64,000 bases of DNA, taken from contig OZ023273.1 in NCBI GenBank assembly GCA_964007475.1, positions 62,444,108 through 62,508,107 of the forward strand. The letters run 5' to 3'. This DNA comes from Hybos culiciformis. Taxonomy: Eukaryota; Arthropoda; Insecta; Diptera; Hybotidae. Of this stretch, positions 34,173 to 47,012 are shown piece after piece. The position numbers and the translations under genes are program-made. The notes beneath the pieces were generated by a model, which saw only the letters and a list, made by a program, of their open reading frames with translations, was not told the DNA's origin and ran no database searches. Position 1 is the first letter of the stretch. Each line of letters opens with the position of its first letter.

Positions 34173-37100
34173 GAGACTTATTGAAGTTAATATAATACAT
34201 AATTACAATTTAAGTCAGCTAGATTCGAATTCGAGATCAGAAATAAAATAAATTTCTTAATTTAAAAAAAAAAACTATAGCTCAATAATTTTTCATTCTA
34301 TGACAAAAATTTCACTTTCCAAAGTTTTCGATTGTACAATTTCGAAAACTGTGTTCAATTAATATATAAATTTGAAAAATAAACTCATTTTCAAAATACT
34401 AGTTGAATTTTCTTGAAGACACGAATGTGAATTTAGATGGAAAGACGAATATTTATTTATGAGTACAATATACATATTTTACACATTGTAAGCACTTTTA
34501 TATACCGTAACTTATATGAGTTTTTGAATGATATTTTTTCTTATAAAAAAAAATTAAAAAATATAAAATAGTAAAAACGGTTATATAACATAACATTGTT
34601 TAATCTGTGAGAATAATTGAATTGTAAATATACAATTAAATTAAATTTAAATATAATTCTCAGTCACGCAAAGCATATTATGCCATAAAACCCTATAGTC
34701 ATATCACTATAAATAACAAGACAAGATAGCTTGTAAATTTTATTGTGATTTTTTCTTAATTAATAGTTACATATATACAATAACTATTTTATTTTGTGCA
34801 ATAAAAAAAAAAAATTCTTCTTTTAAAACATCTTAATGGAGGGGGAAAAGTAATAATTATTTACTTTTTTCAGTTACTACATAGTTAGGTGTATTATTAT
34901 TTAATGATTAGGAAAAGGCAGAATTTTCAAAACCAGAAGTGTTTATAAATAAATTCTCCTTTATTATGTAATGTTCATTCTTTGGATCGAAACTTAAGCG
35001 TGATATCTTTTATAAATCATTATTTTTTTTTTTAAGTCTGTTAACATAATATGAATGAATTTTCTTATAGACTTGTAAAACAATTTTTCAAGCAATTATA
35101 ATTAAGTCAGTTGATTTAAAAAAGAATAATTAAAATTGATAGTTTGAAACAAAATTTAATGATTGATAATGAAATTTAGTTAATGTAATATTATTAGTAT
35201 TATTTATATTGTTCATTAATTTTTAAAACTGAAAATAGCTTTAACTAATATTTACCATACCTTGAAAATTGGAGCGCAGTTAAAACAATTTTCTCTGAAA
35301 TAAGTCTTATATACTTGTACAGTGAATAACACTTAATTAGTAATTCGAACATTTTTAGTTAAAAAATGGATTTTTGGATAGTCGCCTGCAGGCCTCTATT
35401 TTTAATGTAGTAATGAAGTAATGATCAAAATAAAACTTGAATTAATTTTTAACCTAATCGTGTTTTCAACTATATTGATTATCTTTTAACCTCAGATTTT
35501 CTGCATTTTTATATTTCTATAATATACCATAATTATTTAACATGTCTTTGATACGAATTATCTTAATTTCACATACGATTCAATTTAAGAAAAATATTTC
35601 ATTAAATTCCATAAGAAAATATGTATAACTGAAAAATGAAGACTAAAAATAATAGAAAACAACTAGACTATAGAATTAAAAAATTCCATATTATATATTT
35701 AAAAATCAAGATAAAAAAAAAAATATACCATGTCTAATTGTAATTATGCTCTAAATGCCATCTGGCAAGATGAGCTTGATATGAAAATTACCCACAATAA
35801 ATGAGCTAAATATGTATATACAATGTTCCTGATTAATTTAAATTAAAAGACCACACAATCATTTAAGTTTTTTAAAGTAATCTCTATTCAGGAATAATTT
35901 TGAAAAAAAAAAAAAATATTTATATATAATATTACTACATTTACTACAAAAATCTAAATATATGTACGTATATCATATATATCTAAATATTCCAAATACG
36001 TATCTAGTTTAAAAAAAAAAATAAGAAAACCAGACTACATTAAATTGAATGACCAATTTGTTCATTTAAATTAAACGACTGTAAAAATTTTAAAATTATC
36101 GAGGAAAAAATATAGATTTTTGAATTGAATTACTAAAACTTGTCATAATGTTAATTTAGTTTTTAATTTTGTACATTTTCCCAGACTTATTTCTCTAAAA
36201 ATGTTGCTTATAGCATTTACTCCTCAGTATTTAAGTATTCGAATTTGTGGTGTTAGTTTATCATGAATATTTAATTATAATTTATTACAGTGAATATTCA
36301 ATTATAGTAAAAACGGAGCATTAAGGTTTTATTTCTTAATTCTTTGGTATTTTATGTCTTCAGTTTTTAATGTCAATTTTAAACTCGTCATTAAGATAAG
36401 AAAATATAGTCATGTCATATGTACGCATTAACGAAGATAGATAAATGAATTTTGTTTACATTTCTTTTGATCAAAATAATTTTGCTAAAAAGTACTACTC
36501 AATCAATAGTTAGAACTACTATGCCACTGTGTAATTTGAACATATTTTATCAAATCTAATTGAATTAGAAAAATTGTGTGCACTCTAATTTTAACTTAAA
36601 GAAAATTAAACCATAATGTAAGTTATTTTACTTGTAAACATAAGTTTTTGAAATCTATAAGAACAATAAAATACACAATGAAAATATAGATAAGAAGAAA
36701 TGAAAATAATCAAAAAAATTATATTCATATTAATTTATTAAAGAATCGGTACAACCGCAAACACTTTGATGGTACATTGCAGGCAGCTAAGCATTAATGT
36801 ATAGTGTAATAAAAGATGAATTATTTTAAAACAATTACTAAAAAAAAATCATTAAAATGTCAATTTTAATTAAATTTCTGACACTTATGAATCTTTTTAT
36901 ATTTAATTTATGTTAAAATAATTGCTTGTAATTATTCCTAAAAAAAAAATAAGTTCCATTAACTTATGTGTACGTATTGAAAACATATTTATAACAGAAA
37001 TTAAAGGAATTCATTATCTCAATCATGTATAGTTAATAAAATTAAAATTTATGATAAATATTCTCAAATTAAAGGAAATAATATCAAATCAATCATTTAA

Positions 37101-37451
37101 TATTTGTAATTTTGAAATAAATGTAAAACAATTGTTGAAATTGATAGTCTATCCGTCTATCGCATAAAATTTGTTGATGCTGGGGTAATAAAACTTGATG
37201 TAAAATGCAATATTTGTAAATATGGTGTGAAAGATAAATTAAAATCTATGTTTGTTATTATCATGCAATCTCAATTAAGTGCGGCGGTATTTTTGCTATT
37301 ATGATTCTATTTACCTAGTATTATATTTCATTTCTAGTTTATGAAGAATGATAATTGTAACAGACTGTAATAATGTACAATTAAATATCTTATAAATTTT
37401 AAATATACAGTTTGTAGAAGAGGCAAAAACCAATATTACAGATGTATATAA

Positions 37452-37514
<63 letters not shown>

Positions 37515-38804
37515 CTTTTTTTTATAGCTTTTAATATTATTAATTTATTTCATCTTCCTCAAATTTAATTTAACTTTAAATTGATGTACTTAAGCTTACC
37601 GTCTGCATTTTTGAAAGAAGTTATAAAAATGCCTTATATACGCATGGTCAGTGTTAAGTTATGGTTAATTTTGATGCAGACTTACATTATAAAAAATTAA
37701 ATTGTTTTTTATATTTTTAAATTACTGTTAAAAGAAATATTAATTTATTATTATTAAATAAAGGATGCAATTAACACTGAAAAAAGTTTTATTTTTAACA
37801 AGATAATGCTCTAATTATATAAATAAAATGTAACAACGATATAAATATTTGTCCTGTTAAAATATATAATTAAAATTCTTGTTTTAACAAACAAAATAAG
37901 AAGGTATCTTTGTGACTGTGTATAGACAAAATTTAACAAACTCAGAAAAATAAAGATTTACAAGTTTCTACAATTTAATAGAGGAGTAAAAGAACTTATA
38001 AGATTTGCCTGTTTTATGATGGTAGATTTGTCGTAGTATTACTTTATGGAGCAAACTAAATAAGGTGAAAAAAATAAGGTTAAAAAAATTTAAAATACCT
38101 TTTCCATTAATAAAAGGGGTGTTTAAGGTGCTAAAACAATCGATTTAGGCAACTAAAAATGCGTAAGAAGTAAAATTTTTAAAATTAAGATAACTTGGCT
38201 GAATCCTGAGTCGATACTTTTTTTTGTCAAAGCAAAAAATTGTTAATTGGAATATTAACTATTCTATAATTCTATAAAAAATAACTCGACAAATTTACTA
38301 CATGGTGCTTCGCCGTAGTATTAAAAATGTTTTCAGTGCATCATTAATTAAAGTAATGTCTTACTATCATTTTATTATATTATCATCAATTTATCTACAC
38401 GTTATAATGATGAAAAAGATTTAGTTTCGTAACCGAATTAACGCTGCGCCAGTCGACTTATTAAAATATAAAATATATGTGAACATATATAAAATTTCCC
38501 TAAATAATATATTATATTCATATTTATTTGCAGTTTGCAAGATTATTACGGTATGATATTGGAATAAATCACTTGAAATAATGGTGTGAAGCTTAACAAG
38601 AAATTATGAAATATTTCATTTAATTATAATTAGAATTAAAAGCATTTACTTCGATATACAAGAAAAAGGAGTACATTAAAACATGTGACGATGTGAACTT
38701 AATTAATAATAATCATTTCAATAATTTCTATTAAATATCGTAAATTGTGATTTACTTTATCCACTCTTTTCACTAAGGCTAAACAAATTTAATATTGTGT
38801 ATTA
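34173..38804. other. Gene-free A+T-rich DNA
   Basis: No exon or element ends recognised apart from a TA microsatellite at about 37459-37508. Confidence 0.45.
37459..37508. repeat. (TA)n microsatellite
   Basis: About 25 uninterrupted TA units. The minus-strand open frame beginning with repeated Tyr-Ile here is an artefact of it. Confidence 0.97.
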
Positions 38805-39020
38805 CCATAGATTAAGAATACACCAAGATGGGAAGTTTCATACAACATTTTTTCAGTCTTTTTTGGTATTTTATTGTGTTGTTAGTAAAACTAAATAAAA
38901 TTCTTTTCATACATTGATAATTATCACGTATTTTATTTTGTTTTACTAACACATTGACTTAAAAATACCAAAAATAATGTTGTATGAAGCTTCCCATCTT
39001 GGTGTATTCTTAATCTATGG
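38805..39020. mobile_element. MITE of 216 bp with long inverted repeats and TATTA duplication
   Basis: Inverted repeats of about 45 bases start CCATAGATTAAGAATACACC at the left and mirror at the right with few mismatches. TATTA flanks both sides exactly (38800-38804 and 39021-39025). The inner part (ttttggtattttattgtgtt... / inverse) also pairs, so most of the element can fold into a hairpin. No known family could be named. Confidence 0.9.
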
Positions 39021-39025
39021 TATTA

Positions 39026-42000
39026 CTTACTTTATTTTTTATTTTCCTTCGCGCAAACGCAAAGTATATTGATGTTCATGCCAAAATATTATTCGATGAA
39101 ATCTACGATTAACGTTTAAGTATCGTACACACTTACTGATGAAGAAAAATAAACCTTCAAAGACTCATGATATGACTTCATAAATTCATAATTATCACTT
39201 GATTTTTAATAAACCAATCACTATTGCTGAAAACTGTAGGAAATTGACACATCCAGACTATTACGATTATAGTAACTTCTCATAGTAACAAAGAAATAAA
39301 AACTGATGTCGTTTTTCAAAGATTCAGACACGTAATTAAAAAAACATAATTTTTTAATAAAAAATATACTTCGGCAAAAAATTACAATTATTTGAATTTC
39401 TCATAGGAAATTCCAATTAGTTTTTTTTTTTATAAAAAATGCTAGTCATTTTTCTTAATTTTCTGTTGATAAAATTAATAATTATACTTTCAATTTCAAT
39501 AGAGGTTTGAATAAATATGAAAACATAATTTCATGTATTGGTTTCCTGAAACTCCACGAAACTGTAAGCGAAGCTTTTGTTTAAGGTAGTCCCAAAATGA
39601 TAACACTTTATTTCTCTTTCTATATTAAAATACTTAGCTATCATTTTATTTAAATTGATTTCAATTTCATAATTTTCTTTCAAAAGCTGAAGACAAAAAT
39701 GTAAAATATTTATAATATATTAATTGAATTGAGTAATTGGCTGATTGATTGAATAAATAAACTATTTTTTTTCCTATACTCTAGGCTAGACCACCAAGTG
39801 GGTTAAAAATTTATTTCATAAATCTTTTTGTATAAATTAAATTCGAAAATATCATTGAAAAGAATATATCATTTTTTTTTTCTAAATTTTAATAAATCTA
39901 TTATGTATGAAAATTAAAAATGTAAAATTTGTTCCAAAAATATAACAAAAAAAAATGTAGCTTTTACCATTCGAAATCTTATTTTAAGATAATATTATTA
40001 AAAAAATATAAATAGTACATAAATGAATGAACTGTTTACGCACGGAACTCTAAGAAATTTGAAACATAAACCAAAAATTTATAGTTTTTTGTGAATTTTT
40101 ATTAGTTTAGTAGACCTTTAAGCTCATAAGAAATGTTTAATACCTTTTAATTAGAAAGAATTTTATAACTGTTGAACATTGACTGAAATGTAAAACGACT
40201 AACCCTGAATTATTTTTCGATTAATAAGGTGTTGTTACCTTAACAACAGCCTCATGTTATTGTAAATGTCCCTGACTGCGATATTACTAATACTAATATC
40301 CAATAATAATTATAACGACCATAATAAATAAAATATGCCCAGGGAAATATTAAGTTTTTTCGCTGATTGATTAATCTGGGGTGAAAGATCAAAATCGTTT
40401 TACAATTAAGAAATGAAAAATGAAGAGTATACTAGTTTAATTTTTATTATCCGGACCTTAATCGATTATCAAGTCCTACCCTGCTTTTGAACAAAAACTG
40501 AGTGCAATACAATGTATGATCATATATAGAGTGTCATTTCAAAAATATTTTTTTACTATGGACAATTTTATATCAGTGATATTTATCTATAAAATATTTT
40601 ATGGCTAAAAATGATTGAAAGTTATATAACATTTTTTGTATATATAATTTAACCATGGCAACAAAATGTTTATAAATATACTTATACATGTGTATTTTAA
40701 CTAATTTGGTTAAGCTTTAGATAAATCTAAAAAAAAAAAAATTATACAAAATGAGGTCCAAAAATCAAATAAACATATTTTCATATATTTCAAAATAACT
40801 AAACCGGTAATACACTATTAAAATTATGCAAGATGAAATAAACAATGTTGTGAAAATTATACGAACAAATTTGTTTATAAGTTTCGGCATAAAACACTGT
40901 ATTGATCGAAAAAAAAAATACTTTTTTTAATCAAATTAAAATTAGATACTTATATACCAACGTAAATATAATAATATGTAATATTAAAATCATGTCTTGT
41001 AAAAAAAAATTTTTTTTTTTTTTCTAAATAAAATATTATTTTATTGACTAAACATTGCCATATGTGATTTTTGATTTATTTTATTAACTTTCTTGTTATG
41101 AATATCCTTCTGTGCTATCTATATAATACAATGTTTGACAACGAATATCCAATTACAACCACACACAGTAATTCTCGTTCAATGTTTGTTAGTTAAAGAT
41201 TTTCTCATTTAAAATTCAAAGCATGCAATACGAAAAAAAAAATTTACCTAAAAAGATGTGTTAGATTAGTTTATTATTAATATTATTATAAGTGTAGTTC
41301 GGAAGATGAAAAATTTTTATTTGACATGGAGATTTCCAGAAGAGAAAACTAATTTATTATAACTGTATATATTTCTTATAACTTTGCTGACCCAGAAAAT
41401 TATATCAATGGTCAAAATTTTCAATTTGTTTCCCTTTATTAAGAGATTTTAAATCAACTGGTTGAGTTTTCGGTGTATCCATTTTTAATGTTTCTCGGTT
41501 TTCTTTTTATGTTTTACGTGATTTTTCAAACAGTATCAGAAACATCATAATATATTCAGTTTTATTATATGGAAATATGTCATAAAGCATAGAATCTGAT
41601 AATATATGTATATACCTCTCTTATTCTATAAATTCTATTTTTTAGATTATACAATATACCCACATTTTATCAATCTGGATTCTGGTTGGATTTCTTAGAA
41701 ACAGTCTTGAAGCTGAGAAGTCCTTAAACTTCAAATCTATTTTAACTTTAGTATAACTATATTTGCAATGAATAATTCTAGATAGTAAAGACAATTTTGT
41801 TTAAGTCAACTATACATATATCTATTACGTTTGCGTTATAATAGCTAAAACATATTCTTTAATTTATTGTATAAAAGTTACGAAAGATTATAAATAATTT
41901 AATTGGCAGAAAAGTAGTTTTAATATTCATTTAGCCATATCTCTGTTTTTCAACTTTATTTATATGAAATTTTCATTTATCTGAAATTTTTTGGGTTCAA

Positions 42001-42789
42001 TTGAAACTTTATAAAATAAATTATAATTTTTTATTAGTGGTTTATTCTTTTTTAGATAAACTAATATCGTAAACTGTGTAGCGAAATTTACATAGGCGGA
42101 TGTCAGTCTTCTTCTTTTTTTATAATAGTATATATGTTCGGTTCGAAAAAAAAAATATATTAATTTATTTTTATTATATCAAAGAAAAAACTGGATTTAT
42201 TATTATTATAATTTTTTTTTTTCTATTTGAAGAAAGCTAAAAAAAAAGAATCTAAAAAAATTGTCGCGCACGCAAGGTTAGTTAAAGAAACAAAAATTTT
42301 CTCATCATCATCTGTTCAGGAATTTATTATTTTAAGATTTTTTTTATAATTGCTTTTTCTTTTCTTCTCGTTTTCAAATTTTATGAATTTCTATAAGTTA
42401 TTAAGAAAAAGAAAAAGAAAAACAGATTTCATATTTATTATGAATCAAAACAAGATATTTACGATATTTACATTATGTTAATTATATAATTACTAATTAA
42501 AATATTTTTATTAAGTGAATGATTATTATTTGTTATAAACGTATTCTCTTTTTTTTCATTTTTCAAATTAGTAAAATGCATACAGTAATATACAAGCTAA
42601 ACTACAACCCACTTCAAAGATATTTTATCACAATAGTAGTTAGTTTTTGACATTTATTAAAAGCAATGAAAATAAAAATAAACGAAAAAAAAATATTTAA
42701 AATTTTATTCTCGATTTTTGAAGGAATTTTTTTTACACATTTTTTGACAAACAAAAAAAAAAATACTAAAAACCATTTAAAAATAATAG
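39026..42789. other. Gene-free A+T-rich DNA
   Basis: Nothing supported on either strand beyond poly-A/T tracts. Confidence 0.4.
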
Positions 42790-43129
42790 TAGATTATTGA
42801 ATATGTAAACTAAATTTGTTATTAATTAAGAGTTCTGTATACACAAAAATACATTGACACGAGTCAATACTTATATCACGAGACCGAAGGTCGAGTGATA
42901 TAAATTGACAAGTGTCAATGTATTTTTGTGTAAATACAGAACGAGTTGTATAAAAAATTTTGTTTACATATCCAATATACTGTTTTAATGCGTAGGGGAG
43001 AGGTAGTTGCAAAGAGAGAATATTTTTTCTTCTCATTTTTTCTCTTTTTTTTTTTTTTGTATTTGGCTGTATTGAAATATTTTGAGAGATATTATGTTTG
43101 TTAGGTATTACGTAATATTCAATACGAAA
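42790..43129 (-). repeat. Dispersed repeat family B, copy 1, carrying a long hairpin
   Basis: The reverse complement matches 63110-63375 on the plus strand, sharing ttgcaactacctctc, gcattaaaacag and acaactcgtt(g/c)tg-type blocks in the same order. Part also matches 62260-62400 (caatatttcaatacag and an A-tract). A 111-bp hairpin sits at 42832-42942. The open frame of 112 codons here mirrors one in the other copy only because the DNA is repeated; Cys and Lys runs look translational noise. Confidence 0.8.
42832..42942. repeat. Long hairpin in repeat B, copy 1
   Basis: Two arms of about 53 bases pair almost fully, from gttctgtat at the outside to a GACC-gaa-GGTC tip. Mismatches are few and concentrated towards the middle of the arms. 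The same hairpin form with a different outer sequence lies at 63225-63331. Confidence 0.9.
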
Positions 43130-43255
43130 CATCTAAATGATTTCATTATTTACGCTGATGCATCTAAATTTTTTCATTATATACGCTGATGCATCTAAAT
43201 TTTTTCATTATTTACGCAGATGCATCTAAATGATTGCATGTGTATTGACGCATAT
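43130..43255. repeat. Tandem repeat, about 31-bp unit, four copies
   Basis: Units of the form catctaaattttttcatta plus ttacgctgatg repeat three times with a fourth diverged copy ending gtgtattgacg. It abuts repeat B. Confidence 0.9.
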
Positions 43256-46133
43256 AATACTCCATTTAGTGATCTAAATTCTATAGCACTAAATAGAACA
43301 TAACGATCCCCAATGCATTAAAAGTTATTAATTATAGCATTCCATATCACTCATTATTACAAATACGATAAATAATTCTGATTTTAAATAAAATGGATAT
43401 TTGCAAAGCTAATTTGGTATTTCTTTTTCCATATGCAAAATAATATGTTTGAAACAACAATTAACATATAACCAGTTTGAACCCATATTAAAAGTATAAA
43501 ACTCAATTTAAAATTAAGTAAAAAACTTTGATTCCGTATACCTTTAAATGTATATTATAGGATTCGGCAATATTTTTTTAACTATGAAATAAAATTATTG
43601 AATTCAATTATCAACTTCATTACTCTTGAGTCCTACACCCATAATTATTAATCTGACAAGCTTTATTTAACTTTTAACATTTGTTGATAATATTATTGGT
43701 AAAACTTTAATTTATTAGTTGATTATACTAAATGAACATGACAGAATTACATTAAATCTAAATTATCTCATTAAAATTACCGGTTTTGCACCTAATAAAA
43801 AAGAAAAGTAAATTGATTCTTAAATTTAGTTTTTTTTTTGATTTTTCTTTCCACCAAACAAAACTAAAATTTATGTTTAATTTTGCATAAAAATAATAAC
43901 TATATTTTTTTTGGTAGCTGTCAAGCGAACACCTTGTATAATATTTTTGTTTATTTTTAACATAATTATACATAAAAAAATAAAAATTCAAAATTTTTCT
44001 TTTTATTTAACATATTTTAATTGGGTTTTTGCTCTTTTCTCACAATCTATTTATTAATAATTTTTATTTCTTTTTTTTTATAATAAGATTATTGTACATA
44101 AGTATATACATATATTATGTAGCTGTTAAGCAAATATAAAAATTATATTAAATTTATGTACAATATTGTTTATATAAACAAGTAATATTATTAACCAGAT
44201 AGCGTTTAATAAAAATAAATAATAATAATATTGAATGAAAAACTCGAGGAATTAGCATAATCAAAATAATAAAATCGAAAATCATTAAAAAAGCAATTAA
44301 GAAAATGGATAAAATTTAAGATAATCTTAATAAAAGTTTACTCTCATTGAATACTTTAAGAAAGAAAGAAAATGTTTTAAGCAATCTTTAATCTATCAGT
44401 AATCAGAAATTAATTTTGAAAACTCTTCAAAAAAAATATATAATTTTTGAAGACGTAGAAAGTATTGATTTTTGCATACAAAAAATATTTTTTTTTATTA
44501 CTCTCTCTGAATTATATATATCTTTACACTCTTTATTAAGTCTTTATTTAGTCTGTCAATATTTCAATGACAAAATCGCAATCAAATTAGACAATTGCTT
44601 AATTAGGCAGGATTTTTATCATAATCAAAAAATTATATATTAATCGGTTGTTAATGTAATGTAACTAATATAAATGAAATAGTAATCCGAACTTAGAACC
44701 GTTTTACACACTTCTTTTTTTCATATCTTTTTTGAACAAAAACGTCATAAACAAAAAAAAATAGTTGTTTCATTTTTAAATGTCAAAAATTTCAAAAGGT
44801 CAATGAAAAAAGTTTCAGGTAACTTTTTATATTAATAAAAACAGAAGCGAAAAAAGGAGTGAAAATATCATGAGAAAACGAATGTTGAAAACGGGTATTA
44901 GATATGTAAGTACTTTATTTTTGAGACATCTTTTTTCAAGTTTAATTTTAAAAATAAACAATAAAATCGCTATAATTAAATGCATATTTAATTTTTCTTT
45001 GGCTATCGCAGACATTTTCTGAACAAAAAAAAAGAGATACTTTCATATTGAAATGTACATAATAAACTCAATGATCCATGGGGTCCATTTTATATTAATT
45101 TTTAAAGAAACAATAAATTTTTATTTTATACTTAATTATATTTTAAGACTTTTTTGGTTACTTATTTTTTTTTGGTTACTTTTAGATAATATATTTCCAT
45201 TTTCAGCTACTACTACATAATATAACTTCTTTTTTTGTTTTTCAAAGGAAAAAGTTCAACAAAAAAGTTTCTTGCAAAAAATTCTAATTTATATATTTTC
45301 AAAGATATTTAACCCAAAAAAGAAAAAAAAAACATTAAAATATACACCACCCAAGCGCAAAAAAGATTTTTTTCTTCAAATTGATGTGATTTCTTTCTTT
45401 ATTAAATTTACTACTCTGCTTTTTTTTTTTATCTGGAACACAGATAGAAAATATATATTTATTTTATAGTAAAAATACATTTTTTTTGTTGTAATAATAA
45501 CAATTTCATTTGGACAAATGGACGTAAAATATTTTACAAACGAGTTTTTAAAAATGTTTTTTTTTTTTGTTATTTTAGTTGAGAAGAACATCTTTCACAT
45601 AAGTTTTTAATGACTTTATTTTTGTTTTTATAAAAATCGTTGTAATATTGTATTTTTGAATGATCTATATATATGTGTACAGTTTTCTCAACAATTTTTT
45701 ACAATTTTCCGGATTAAAGAAAACGAAAAAAAAAAATTCTTCTATATTAGCCGATAATTAAAGAAATAATGTGATTTAAAAAAAAAAAACTAAAAAATAC
45801 TAAGATATCAATAGTATTATTGTAGCGACTGTATAGAACATTATCGATGTAGCTCATTATTTTGACTCCTCACCTACCCTTGTGAAGACATCTGGATTGC
45901 GTTTATTCAAATCCACTTATTTTTTTCATTAAATTTTGGATACGGTTGAATATTTTTGAGAAGTTAATATTGACAAAAAAAATTGCTATCATCTCAATGA
46001 TATTAAAAGTTTGTCAAGATGGAAAACTACTTTTCACACATATTTATCATTGAACTACATAAAATAGAGAAATTGAGTTCCTTGCCCACATCATGTTGAT
46101 ATCACAAATAACTTGTGTTATGTGTGCAGTATA
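43256..46133. other. Gene-free A+T-rich DNA
   Basis: No exon or element ends recognised. Short open frames (43758-43991, 44416-44643, 45272-45591) are dominated by Lys, Phe, Ile and Asn codons and look random. Confidence 0.4.
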
Positions 46134-47012
46134 TCTATATATATAAAACCGAAGTTGTATGTTTTTCTGTTTGTATGTTTGTATGTTTGTCTGTTCCGAA
46201 TAGGCTTCTAAACCGCTCAACCGATCATTTTCAAACTTGCACCATGTCTTTGTGTCAGGTCGGGGGTCGTTATAGGCTATTTCAAAATTTGATTGGCCTC
46301 CGACCCAGGGACCTCCCCCGGGGGCGGACTTCAAAAGTTCGTCCGATTTCATTCAAATTTGGTACTTAAAAAGAGGAAGTGATTACACACAAATTGCGTA
46401 ACAAAAAATTTGTTGACCTCCTACCCAGGAACCTCCTACCCAGGGACCTCCCATTGGGGCGGATTTTAAATGTTCGTCCGATTTCATTCAAATTTGGTAC
46501 ATAAAAATGATTAAACACACGAATTTCGTAACAAAAAATTTGGATCTCTCTTTTTAGGGGCCTCTTCGAATATATAGAAATCAATTTCTTTATTACTAAT
46601 AACTACAAAATATTAAAAACTAAACCACTTAACCGATCGTTTCGAAATTTACACCGTCTCTTTGCCTTGGAGTCGTTTTAGGCTATTTTAAAATTTAAAT
46701 GGCACCCTACCCAAAAACCGCTTCCGGGGAGGACTGCAAAAGTTTATCCGATTTCATTCATATTGATTCATTAAAAGAGGAAATGGATAAAAAGATAAAT
46801 TTGGTTTGGTTTGGTAACCTGTTTAAGGGAAGGATATCATTCGATTTCATACAATTTAAGTGTTGAATAAGTAGAAATGATAAATATTAATTATTCTTAG
46901 ATATTTTCCCAAATTTATAAAATAATAACTCCTATAATTGTTCATCAATCTGACAACAAAAATTTCACTTAAAACGTGTGTTCCACAACAACGTGTGTGC
47001 GGGTACAGCTAG
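46134..47012 (+). mobile_element. Non-autonomous Helitron of 0.88 kb
   Basis: It starts TCTATATATATAAAACCG after an A and ends gcgggtacagCTAG before a T, the insect Helitron pattern. The first part has the familiar gtttgtatgtttgtatgttt run. The interior carries two copies of a block containing ttcgtccgatttcattcaaa and gtaacaaaaaattt, and a doubled cctcctacccagg. No Rep/helicase is encoded; open frames on both strands here are repeat artefacts. It is far more GC-rich in its centre than the flanks. Confidence 0.85.

Noticed and set aside
33880..34251. Open frames spanning the N run
   Set aside because: They exist only because N is read through; no coding evidence on either side.
42794..43132. 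112-codon minus frame that resembles 63140-63340 plus frame at protein level
   Set aside because: The similarity follows from the DNA repeat and its hairpin; a folded non-coding repeat explains it better than a conserved protein.
46047..46584. Frames of 72-101 codons on both strands with mutually similar peptides
   Set aside because: They lie in the Helitron's internal duplication and mirror each other across strands.
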